Part shown: positions 51,014 through 57,890 of the stretch, piece by piece
How the letters are laid out: the number at the start of each line of letters is the position of its first letter
How positions within the stretch are numbered: the stretch's first letter is position 1
Assembly: GCA_900545745.1 (NCBI GenBank)
Contig: URAD01000008.1
Span: 1-64,000, forward strand
Origin: an uncultured Collinsella sp.
GTDB taxonomy: Bacteria > Actinomycetota > Coriobacteriia > Coriobacteriales > Coriobacteriaceae
Direction of reading: 5' to 3'
Length of the DNA stretch: 64,000 nucleotides
The notes under the pieces: generated by a model
What the model saw: only the letters and a program-made list of their open reading frames with translations
Told to the model about the DNA's origin: nothing
Databases searched by the model: none
Made by a program: the position numbers and the translations under genes

Positions 51014-51067
51014 AAAAGTTAACCACGTCTATGTTCGCTTTAGTAAACTAACACGTGGTTAACTTTT
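51014..51067 (-). promoter_or_regulatory. Palindromic promoter region of the feo operon
   Basis: Perfect 15-base arms AAAAGTTAACCACGT (51014-51028) and ACGTGGTTAACTTTT (51053-51067). Inside the loop TTAGTAAACTAA (about 51040-51051) is another dyad resembling DtxR/MntR-type boxes. It lies about 45-95 bases upstream of the first feoA start. An iron-dependent repressor is the expected ligand. Confidence 0.55.
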
Positions 51068-51117
51068 TGGAAAGGGTCCCCGTTCAGATTTCGAAAAAGT
51101 TTCCTATACGAAACAAA

Positions 51118-51151
51118 AGGGCGCGGCAAAGGACCATCCTTTACCACGCCC
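51118..51151 (-). terminator. HPr gene terminator
   Basis: On the minus strand AGGGCGTGGTAAAGG pairs with CCTTTGCCGCGCCCT (two mismatches), followed by TTTGTTT. It begins 9 bases past the HPr-like stop codon. Confidence 0.8.
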
Positions 51152-51159
51152 TGTCATGC

Positions 51160-51408
51160 TTAAAGCGAGAGATTTCTGATCGATGTGACACAGGAGGCCT
51201 CATCTACGCCCGAAACGCGGAAGATGATGTCCTCGCCGCACTCGCCGTAGAGAGCCATGAGTCCCATGACATCGCGGCCATCCGTGTGGCGGTCGCCAAT
51301 CGAAACCGACACGTCACTACGGTGCTTGGCAATGATGTCATAGAGCAGCGCAACCGGGCGGGCGTGAAGTCCCAACGGATCTTTAATCGTCTTTGTAAAC
51401 TCGACCAT
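51160..51408 (-). CDS. HPr-family phosphocarrier with Asp at position 46
   Basis: An 82-residue protein with the HPr fold. PLGLHARPVALLYDI contains the PEP-PTS phosphorylation site His15 and Arg17. The regulatory segment is GRDVMGLMALYGECGEDI: in canonical Gram-positive HPr this reads K-S46-I-M-G, but here position 46 is Asp, which would mimic permanent seryl phosphorylation or abolish HPr kinase control. ATG 51408 follows GGGAGGGGAC. The longer open frame to 51537 runs into repeat DNA and is not supported. It is monocistronic with its own terminator. It may be a specialised HPr rather than the general sugar carrier. Confidence 0.87.
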   Translation of the reverse strand: MVEFTKTIKDPLGLHARPVALLYDIIAKHRSDVSVSIGDRHTDGRDVMGLMALYGECGEDIIFRVSGVDEASCVTSIRNLSL

Positions 51409-51496
51409 GTCCCCTCCCACGACATCGCACATTCGGCCGGCAAAACCCAGCCACGTGGTAGTTATTGTAGCGTTAGATGCTTGTCGAGGGCGGGAC

Positions 51497-51666
51497 GGAA
51501 ACCGCATCCCGCTTCGAGCGTCTACGATGGGACACATTTTCCGCCAGAAGGCTCAATCGGAAAGTGCAACCCGTTATTTGGCTGGATTCTGGGTCGCAGT
51601 TTCCGCTGAGCGACCCTGGCGGAAAGTACATCCCATTCTGGACGCAAATTCCGGGATGCAGTTTCC
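51497..51666. repeat. Phased array of three 46-bp hairpins (period 62)
   Basis: Units at 51497-51542, 51559-51604 and 51621-51666 each have a 14-base arm GGAAAnnGCAnCCC-like, an 18-base loop and a 14-base returning arm GGGnnGCAGTTTCC-like. The two spacers are both exactly 16 bases, and they are roughly reverse complements of each other. The loops are unrelated in sequence. The 357-base gap 51409-51765 contains this and the aspS terminator, and no gene. It resembles clustered REP/BIME elements. Confidence 0.88.
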
Positions 51667-51711
51667 TCGACGTCCGGTCACCCCATGCCCTCACAACCTC
51701 GGCGCATAAAA

Positions 51712-51742
51712 AACGAGGGAAGGCACGCGTCCTTCCCTCGTT
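51712..51742 (-). terminator. aspS terminator
   Basis: A perfect 12-base stem AACGAGGGAAGG / CCTTCCCTCGTT followed on the minus strand by TTTTTT, starting 24 bases past the aspS stop. Confidence 0.92.
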
Positions 51743-51765
51743 GCGGGCAATATGTAGCCGCTTGC

Positions 51766-53553
51766 CTACATCAGGCGCAGGCTGACGTCCTTGAGCTGGG
51801 CGCCAGAAACGGCACTCGGGGCGCCCGACATGAGGTCGGAGCCGCTGGCCGTCTTGGGGAACGCCATGACGTCACGGATGGAGTCGGAGCCGGTGAGCAA
51901 CATGCACACGCGGTCCAGACCCAGAGCGAAACCGCCCATCGGGGGCGCACCAAACTTGAGCGCCTCCATGAGGAAGCCAAACTGAGACTCGGCGCGCTCC
52001 TCGGTAAAGCCCAGGAGCTTGAGCATGGACATCTGCATCTCGGCGTTGTGGATACGCATACCACCGCCGCCGGCCTCAAAGCCGTCCATGACAAAGTCGT
52101 AGGTGCAAGAACCGGCCGCCAACGGGTCGGCCTCGATCTTGGCGATGTCGGTCTCGGTCGGCAGGGTGAAGGGCTGATGCTCGGCAGCGTAGGCCTTGCG
52201 GTCCTCATCCCAGTGGAACAGCGGGAAGTTGACGACCCACAGGAAGTCGTGGCCCTCGCGCTTGATCTCGAGCGCATTGGCCATGTGCGAACGCATACCG
52301 CCCAGGATCTCATCAGAAAGCAGGCGCGGGCCGGCGGCGAACATCACAAGGTCGCCGGGCTCGACGTCCATGCGCTCGCGCAGAGCCGCCATCTCCTCGT
52401 CCGAGAAGAACTTGACGATGGGGCTGTTGATGGAACCGTCCTCGCGGAAGGCGATCCAGGCCAGGCCCTTGGCGCCAAACGTGGAGGCCACGCCGGCGAG
52501 CTTATCGATCTTGGCACGCGCCCAGGCACCGGCGCCCTTGGCGTTGATGGCCTTGACGACAGAGCCCTCCTCGTTCGCAGCGGTCGCGAAGACCTTGAAC
52601 TTGGAGTTGGCAAAGATGTCGGTCAGGTCGACCAGGTGCATGCCATAGCGGGTATCGGGCTTGTCGGAGCCATAGGTGTCCATGGCATCCCAGTAGTTCA
52701 TGCGACGCAGCGGCGTGGGCATCTCGACACCCATGCGACCGAAGGCATCGGCAAGAACCTCTTCGAGCGCGCTCATGACATCGTTCTGGTCCACGAAGGA
52801 CATCTCGATATCGACCTGGGTGAACTCGGGCTGACGGTCGGCACGCAGGTCCTCGTCGCGGAAGCACTTGGCAACCTGGTAGTAGCGCTCGACGCCACCG
52901 ACCATGAGCAGCTGCTTCAGGAGCTGCGGGGACTGCGGCAGGGCGTAGAAGTTGCCCGGCTGGATGCGGCTGGGGACGATGAAGTCGCGGGCGCCCTCGG
53001 GAGTGGACTTGAACAGGGAGGGCGTCTCGACCTCCATGAACTCACGGTTGTGCAGCGCCTCGCGAATGGCAAAGGTAAAGTCGGAGCGCAGCTTGAGGTT
53101 GGCCATCATCTCGGGACGACGGAGGTCCAGATAGCGATAGCGCAGACGGGTGTCCTCGCTCGTCTCGATGCCGTCCTCGATCTGGAACGGCGGGGTGACG
53201 GACGTGTTGAGAACCTCGGCGTGGTCGGTCAGGACCTCGATCTCGCCGGTCGCGAGCTTGGTGTTGGTGGTCTCCTCGCCACGGGAGCGCACGACGCCGT
53301 GGATCTTGATGGGCCACTCGGGACGCATGGTCTCGGCGATCTTAAAGGCGTCGCCGTCGGAGTGCTCGGGGTCGAAGGTGAGCTGCGTGATGCCCTCGCG
53401 GTCGCGAAGATCGCAGAAGATAAGGCCGCCGTGGTCGCGGCGACGGCTCACCCAACCGGTGAGGGTGACCTCTTCGCCCACGTTCTCGCGGCGAAGCTCG
53501 CCGCAGGTACGGGTGTGCATGGAATGCTCGTCGATGGGACGGGTCTGGCTCAT
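51766..53553 (-). CDS. aspS: Aspartyl-tRNA synthetase (probably non-discriminating)
   Basis: Class II synthetase charging tRNA(Asp), and possibly tRNA(Asn), with Asp. The 595-residue length and the GAD insertion domain (about 310-420) identify the bacterial type. Motif 2 (FRDEDLRADRQPEFTQVDIE) and motif 3 (GLDRVCMLLTGSDSIRDVMA) are intact. In the anticodon-binding domain RRRDHGGLIF has His41 where the discriminating Escherichia coli enzyme has Leu30; His here (His31 in Pseudomonas aeruginosa) marks non-discriminating enzymes that need GatCAB, which is encoded at 3-6.6 kb. ATG 53553 has AAAGGAGG upstream. The 255-base leader has a GCCGCCC/GGGCGGC-type hairpin but no T-box was recognised. Confidence 0.96.
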   Translation of the reverse strand: MSQTRPIDEHSMHTRTCGELRRENVGEEVTLTGWVSRRRDHGGLIFCDLRDREGITQLTFDPEHSDGDAFKIAETMRPEWPIKIHGVVRSRGEETTNTKLATGEIEVLTDHAEVLNTSVTPPFQIEDGIETSEDTRLRYRYLDLRRPEMMANLKLRSDFTFAIREALHNREFMEVETPSLFKSTPEGARDFIVPSRIQPGNFYALPQSPQLLKQLLMVGGVERYYQVAKCFRDEDLRADRQPEFTQVDIEMSFVDQNDVMSALEEVLADAFGRMGVEMPTPLRRMNYWDAMDTYGSDKPDTRYGMHLVDLTDIFANSKFKVFATAANEEGSVVKAINAKGAGAWARAKIDKLAGVASTFGAKGLAWIAFREDGSINSPIVKFFSDEEMAALRERMDVEPGDLVMFAAGPRLLSDEILGGMRSHMANALEIKREGHDFLWVVNFPLFHWDEDRKAYAAEHQPFTLPTETDIAKIEADPLAAGSCTYDFVMDGFEAGGGGMRIHNAEMQMSMLKLLGFTEERAESQFGFLMEALKFGAPPMGGFALGLDRVCMLLTGSDSIRDVMAFPKTASGSDLMSGAPSAVSGAQLKDVSLRLM

Positions 53554-53809
53554 ACCAGTGATCCTCCTTTATGGATCTGTGCCGCCCCGTGTCGTTCCGG
53601 GCGGCGTCGTACAGATTTGCCCAGCCTGCGTAAACCGCGCAGCCAGACATGGCGTCCTATCTTATCGCACCTGTGTCGATGTGCCGCGGAAAAGTAGCTC
53701 CTGCCCAAAGACTTGACGGAGACGAAACAATTGACGCGCCGCGGCACCCGCCCGCGCTCGTCACGTGCGACAATATGCCCCAATAAAACAGCACTTGGAA
53801 AGGCCCGTC

Positions 53810-54445
53810 ATGACTGCACGCCTCATCGTTATGGATATCGACTCCACGCTCATCAACCAGGAGGTCATCGACCTGTTGGGCGAAGAGGCCGGCGTAGGCG
53901 AACAGGTGGCACAGATCACCGAACGCGCCATGCGCGGCGAGCTGGACTTTAAGCAAGCGCTCGTGGAGCGCGTGGGGCTGCTCGCCGGCTTGGACGACAG
54001 CGTGTTCGAGCGCACCTTTGAGCGCGTGACGTTTACCCCCGGCGCGCTGGAGCTTGTGCGCTCGGCACACAGCAAGGGCTGGAAGGTCGGCGTGGTGAGC
54101 GGCGGCTTCCACGAGGTCGCCGACAAGATCGCGGCCGCCGCGGGCATCGATTTTTGCCTGGCCAACCGTCTGGAAGTCGTGGACGGCAAGCTCACGGGTA
54201 AGCTGGCGGCAGACATTGTGACCAAGGAATCCAAGCTCATTCAGCTGCTAGATTGGGCGGTTGAGTGCGGTGTCGACATGGCCCACACCGTCGCGATCGG
54301 CGACGGCGCCAATGACATCCCCATGATTCAGGCCGCGGGCACGGGCATCGCGTTTTGCGCCAAGCCCAAGACGCGCGAAGCCGCCCCGTTTGCCATCGAC
54401 GAGCGCAACCTGATGCTCGCCATGGACATCATCCTGCGCGACTAG
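53810..54445 (+). CDS. serB: Phosphoserine phosphatase-like HAD hydrolase
   Basis: A 211-residue enzyme expected to remove phosphate from phosphoserine, the last step of serine synthesis. It has LIVMDIDSTLINQEVIDLLG (nucleophile Asp8 and Asp10, with the Glu-Val-Ile-Asp of SerB), the motif II region VGVVSGGFHEVADKIA, a conserved Lys in VTKESKLIQL, and motif III VAIGDGANDIPMIQAAGTGI. It lacks the N-terminal ACT-like domain of longer SerB proteins, like many Gram-positive forms. ATG 53810 follows TGGAAAGG. It may be single, although larB follows 114 bases later in the same direction. Confidence 0.92.
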   Translation: MTARLIVMDIDSTLINQEVIDLLGEEAGVGEQVAQITERAMRGELDFKQALVERVGLLAGLDDSVFERTFERVTFTPGALELVRSAHSKGWKVGVVSGGFHEVADKIAAAAGIDFCLANRLEVVDGKLTGKLAADIVTKESKLIQLLDWAVECGVDMAHTVAIGDGANDIPMIQAAGTGIAFCAKPKTREAAPFAIDERNLMLAMDIILRD

Positions 54446-54481
54446 CCGATCCGTCTAACAATTGAATCAGTCTGTCCTATA

Positions 54482-54515
54482 GTTTCCGAACAATTTTGTC
54501 TTAGTGTTCGGAAAC
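54482..54515. promoter_or_regulatory. Perfect operator-like palindrome upstream of larB
   Basis: GTTTCCGAACA (54482-54492) and TGTTCGGAAAC (54505-54515) are perfect 11-base arms around 12 bases. A weak promoter (TTCGGA, 18 bases, TAGACT ending near 54535) overlaps its right arm. It is a plausible operator for the TetR protein encoded at the end of this operon. Confidence 0.6.
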
Positions 54516-54559
54516 ATACCCTTTGAGTGCTAGACTTTGCGCCGTCGAAGGGAACATAT

Positions 54560-55342
54560 ATGGATAAGCGAGATCTTGAGCAGTTGCTGAGCGATGTTGC
54601 CGGCGGAGCAGTCGCCCCGGCAGACGCCCTCACGCGCATCCAGACGGCACCAACCGCCGATCTGGGTTTTGCGCAGCTCGATCTTTCGCGCGGGGTGCGC
54701 CAGGGAGCCGGCGAGGTTGTCTACGGTGCCGGTAAAACCGCCGAGCAGATTGCCGCCATTATCAAAGCACTGCGCGATGCCGGTCAGGAGCGCATCCTGG
54801 TCACGCGCCTGGATGCCAAAAAGGCAGCCCGCACCTCGGAGCTCCTCGACAACGACATCGACCTGGGATATGTCCCGGACGCGCAGCTCGCCCTCGTGGG
54901 CGGCAAGCCCTCCCCCACCGGCAACGGACGCATCGTCGTCGCCTGCGCCGGCACGAGCGACTTGCCCGTCGCCGAAGAAGCCGCGTTGACGGCCGAGTTC
55001 TATGGCAACGAGGTCGACCGCCTCTACGACGTAGGCGTCGCCGGCCTGCACCGTCTGCTCGCGCATGCCGAGGAACTTGCCCAGGCGCAGGTGGTCATCG
55101 CCATCGCCGGCATGGAGGGCGCGCTGGCGAGCGTTATCGGCGGTCTGGTGAGCTGTCCGGTCATCGCCGTTCCCACCAGCGTTGGCTACGGCGCAAGTTT
55201 TGGTGGCGTAGCTGCACTGCTCGCCATGCTCAACTCCTGTGCCAGCGGCGTTTCGGTCGTCAATATCGACAACGGCTTTGGCGCCGCCTACCAGGCAAGT
55301 CTTATCAATCATCTGAGCGCCGGCACACCCCGCGCCCGCTAA
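54560..55342 (+). CDS. larB: LarB, nickel-pincer cofactor biosynthesis carboxylase/hydrolase
   Basis: LarB carboxylates and hydrolyses nicotinic acid adenine dinucleotide to make the precursor of the nickel-pincer nucleotide used by lactate racemase. The 260-residue protein has the PurE-like C-terminal half (GRIVVACAGTSDLPVAEEAA, YDVGVAGLHRLL, VIAIAGMEGALASVIGGLVS, PVIAVPTSVGYGASFGGVAA), preceded by the N-terminal region FAQLDLSRGVRQGAGEVVYG. ATG 54560 has GAAGGGA seven bases upstream. larC starts 10 bases after its stop. Confidence 0.95.
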   Translation: MDKRDLEQLLSDVAGGAVAPADALTRIQTAPTADLGFAQLDLSRGVRQGAGEVVYGAGKTAEQIAAIIKALRDAGQERILVTRLDAKKAARTSELLDNDIDLGYVPDAQLALVGGKPSPTGNGRIVVACAGTSDLPVAEEAALTAEFYGNEVDRLYDVGVAGLHRLLAHAEELAQAQVVIAIAGMEGALASVIGGLVSCPVIAVPTSVGYGASFGGVAALLAMLNSCASGVSVVNIDNGFGAAYQASLINHLSAGTPRAR

Positions 55343-55352
55343 GGAGCATTCC

Positions 55353-56288
55353 ATGTCCAATCATCAGCACACGCTTATCATCGACGGCACCTCAGGCATC
55401 AGCGGCGATATGACCGTCGCGGCCCTGCTCGATCTGGGCGCCAGCGAGGAGCACCTGCGCGAACAGCTCGCCACACTGCCGGTCGACGGCTTTACGATCG
55501 CCGTCACGCGTGCAAACAAGCATGGCATCGACGCCTGCGATTTCGACGTCCAGCTTGCAGAGGGACTCGAGAACCACGACCACGATATGGCCTGGCTCTA
55601 CGGCAACGAAACAGCTGTCGAGCACACGCACGAGCACGAGCACGGGCATGAGCATGAGCATCACCATCATGATCATGGCGGGCACGAACACGAGCACTGC
55701 CATGAGCACGACCATGAGGGCCACGCCCATGAGCACGAAGATCATCACCACACCCACCACCATCACCACCGTTCTTTGGCGGATGTCGCCGCCATCATCG
55801 ATGGCTCGCAGTTAAGCGATGGCGCCAAGCGCCGCGCGCTCGCCATCTTTACCGCGCTCGCCGCCGCCGAGGCCAAGGCCCACGGCAAAACGCCCGAGAC
55901 CGTCATGTTCCACGAGGTAGGCGCCATCGACTCCATCGTCGACATCTGCTCGGTCGCCATCTGTCTCGATGACCTGGGTATCGAGGACATTGTCGTCGAG
56001 TCGCTCTCCGAGGGTCACGGCACCATCCACTGTGCCCACGGCCTTATGCCCATCCCGGTGCCCGCCGTCGTCAACCTATGCCAGGCAGGCAATATCGCCC
56101 TCACGCCCGCACCGGTCGCCGGCGAGCTCGTGACGCCCACGGGCGCCGCCATCGTCGCCGCACTGCGCACGTCCGAGCACCTACCGGCCCGCTACCGCAT
56201 CGAGGCCGTCGGCTACGGCGCCGGTAAGCGCCCCTACGAGGGTTGCTCCGGCACGCTCCGTTGTCTGCTCGTTCACGTGGATGCATAG
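55353..56288 (+). CDS. larC: LarC nickel insertase, LarC1 portion only, with a His-rich insert
   Basis: LarC inserts nickel into the pyridinium dithiocarboxylate cofactor. The 311-residue protein begins LIIDGTSGISGDMTVAALLD and continues through MFHEVGAIDSIVDICSVAIC and VGYGAGKRPYEGCSGTLRCL, the LarC1 region. Residues 91-139 hold 28 histidines in 49 positions (HHHHDHGGHEHEHCHEHDH and similar), a likely nickel store. The protein then stops. In Lactobacillus plantarum a frameshift adds LarC2 (about 140 residues) to give the active enzyme; no LarC2 sequence follows here in any frame, as the TetR gene starts 2 bases after the stop. Either LarC2 is elsewhere or the enzyme is truncated. Confidence 0.9.
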   Translation: MSNHQHTLIIDGTSGISGDMTVAALLDLGASEEHLREQLATLPVDGFTIAVTRANKHGIDACDFDVQLAEGLENHDHDMAWLYGNETAVEHTHEHEHGHEHEHHHHDHGGHEHEHCHEHDHEGHAHEHEDHHHTHHHHHRSLADVAAIIDGSQLSDGAKRRALAIFTALAAAEAKAHGKTPETVMFHEVGAIDSIVDICSVAICLDDLGIEDIVVESLSEGHGTIHCAHGLMPIPVPAVVNLCQAGNIALTPAPVAGELVTPTGAAIVAALRTSEHLPARYRIEAVGYGAGKRPYEGCSGTLRCLLVHVDA

Positions 56289-56290
56289 CC

Positions 56291-56830
56291 ATGGATGCCC
56301 GCAAAGAAAAAAGCCGCGCTGCCATCGTTGCGGCGTTCTCCGAGCTGCTACGCGAAGTGGACTACGGCAAGATTACCGTCGGCGACATCATCGCGCGCGC
56401 TCACGTAGGCCGCGCGACATTCTACGGCCTCTTTAAGAGCAAAGACGACCTACTGTCCGAGCTCGTGAGCGACATCTGTACCCACGCCCTCGACGACGAT
56501 GGCACACCGCTCGACGACCCACTCGTGCAGGTCGAGCATATCCTCAACAACCTCTGGAATCGTCGGCAGGGTGTACGGGCACTGGTAGCCGGCGCCGGCT
56601 CACGCGTCTTCGCCGACTGCTTACGCAAGACCATCATGTCACGAGCAGCCGAAACCGTGCCCGTCGACCCCTCAGGCCCCGCCGGCACCATGGACCGAAG
56701 CTTCCTACTACACCACATAGCCTCAAGCTTCGTAGGAACAGTCCAATGGTGGGCCTGGCACAACTTCCAAGCAGATAAAGCCGACGTAGCCAAAGACTAC
56801 CTATCAGCCATAAAGCCCCTCTTCAGATAG
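56291..56830 (+). CDS. TetR-family regulator
   Basis: A 179-residue TetR-type protein starting at ATG 56291, 2 bases after the larC stop, hence co-transcribed with larBC. The N-terminal HTH is clear (IVAAFSELLREVDYGKITVG, DIIARAHVGRATFYGLFKSK, DDLLSELV), and the rest is an all-helical ligand domain with no recognised motif. Because it is the last gene of larB-larC and a perfect palindrome lies upstream of larB, it is a candidate lactate- or nickel-responsive repressor of the lar genes. Regulation in Lactobacillus uses a Crp-like LarR instead, so this would be a different mechanism. The 3' end has an abrupt change of codon use (A-rich), approaching the convergent repeat. Confidence 0.87.
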   Translation: MDARKEKSRAAIVAAFSELLREVDYGKITVGDIIARAHVGRATFYGLFKSKDDLLSELVSDICTHALDDDGTPLDDPLVQVEHILNNLWNRRQGVRALVAGAGSRVFADCLRKTIMSRAAETVPVDPSGPAGTMDRSFLLHHIASSFVGTVQWWAWHNFQADKADVAKDYLSAIKPLFR

Positions 56831-56968
56831 ACGCCTCCTCCCAAGGCGTCATCCCTTCCCAAAGTATCGCCCTCATCTCAACGCCCCCAACAGCAAAACG
56901 CCCCTCACATCCAAATTCAGATATATGTTGGGTTGCTTGTTCCAACGCAACAAAGACCCAGCAGCCGT

Positions 56969-57083
56969 CCGCATGGGGTAACTTCCCAGCGCACTCCGCA
57001 GGACGCAAAAAGGCTCGCCGCACAAAGTGCGCAGCGAGCCTTTTTGCATGTCCGAGGACGCGCTGGGAAGTTACCCCATGCGG
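56969..57083. repeat. Nested palindrome with perfect 24-bp outer arms downstream of the aquaglyceroporin
   Basis: Outer arms 56969-56992 and 57060-57083 are perfect over 24 bases. Between them lie ACTCCGCAGGAC, then a terminator stem GCAAAAAGGCTCG / CGAGCCTTTTTGC (57005-57047), then ATGTCCGAGGAC. The junctions are direct-repeat-like (CCGCAGGAC and CCGAGGAC). It lies 26 bases past the channel gene's stop. Confidence 0.88.
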
Positions 57084-57109
57084 CCAGCGGACAACTATGT
57101 AGCCTCAGA

Positions 57110-57841
57110 CTAGAACATGCCCAAGAAACCATGCACAAACAGCGCGGCCAGAGCGGCACCGACAAACGGCGCGATGCCAGGAACGAGCAGGCCGTACTTC
57201 CAGTTGTTGTCAGCCTTGTTCTTGATCGGCAGCACCTGATAGGCCATGCGAGGACCAAGGTCACGGGCTTGGTTCATGGCGAAGCCGGTGATGCCGCCCA
57301 TGCCCATGCCAACGGCCCAAACGATCAGGCCGACGCAGATAGCGAGCATCAGGACGTTCTCGCCAGCACGGTTAGCAGCAGCAAGGATGGCGCTGATGAA
57401 CACAAAAGTGCAGATAGCCTCGCAGAAGAAATTACGGGCATAGTTCGTACCCTCGGTGGTGGGGTTGGTCGAGAAGATATTGCGCTGGGCAATGGGATCG
57501 ACGACGCCATCGGAAGCCTTGAACTCATCGGCATACATCAACCACGCGATTACGGCGCCCACAAAGCCGCCGAGCATATCGGCAATCATGAAGGGGATGC
57601 AGCTGCTCCACGGCACCAGGCCTACGATGCACTGGGCAAGCACCATGGCGGGGTTCATGCACACGGCACCGCCAAAGACAAACAGGCAGACCGAGATGCC
57701 AAAAGACCAAGTGGTGATGGCAAACATGTGGCCGGAGCCCTGATACTTGGTGCCCTTGAGCACGGTATCGCAGTGCACGCCCACGCCAAAGATGATCATG
57801 AGGGCAGTTGCGCCGAATTCGCAGAGGAGTTTGGTAAGCAT
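57110..57841 (-). CDS. larD: Aquaglyceroporin-family channel, probable lactate channel LarD
   Basis: A 243-residue MIP-family protein with six membrane helices. The first half-helix motif is intact (CMNPAMVLAQ). The second reads FAMNQARDLGPR: the usual NPARD is NQARD, so the second Asn-Pro-Ala has Pro replaced by Gln. The Asp after Arg identifies the glycerol-facilitator branch, to which LarD of the Lactobacillus lar operon, a lactic acid channel, belongs. It follows larA by 49 bases on the same strand, which supports the LarD assignment. Glycerol facilitation is the alternative. ATG 57841 was taken as start; an A/T-rich leader with AAGAAAGATAAGG-like sequence precedes it. Confidence 0.85.
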   Translation of the reverse strand: MLTKLLCEFGATALMIIFGVGVHCDTVLKGTKYQGSGHMFAITTWSFGISVCLFVFGGAVCMNPAMVLAQCIVGLVPWSSCIPFMIADMLGGFVGAVIAWLMYADEFKASDGVVDPIAQRNIFSTNPTTEGTNYARNFFCEAICTFVFISAILAAANRAGENVLMLAICVGLIVWAVGMGMGGITGFAMNQARDLGPRMAYQVLPIKNKADNNWKYGLLVPGIAPFVGAALAALFVHGFLGMF

Positions 57842-57890
57842 AAAACCTTATCTTTCTTGTCGGTTAAAAACGATTCGTTTAGGCCACGCA

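Noticed and set aside
51497..51666. CRISPR array
   Set aside because: Only three units; each unit is itself a palindrome with a variable loop, and the 16-base spacers are too short and related to one another. No cas genes.
53554..53760. T-box or leader peptide upstream of aspS
   Set aside because: No T-box sequence, specifier loop or antiterminator was found. The frame starting at 53650 on the minus strand overlaps aspS for 70 codons, which does not fit a leader peptide.
56289..56400. LarC2 produced by frameshift from the larC end
   Set aside because: All three frames after the larC stop lead into the TetR protein or stop quickly; no LarC2-like residues appear.
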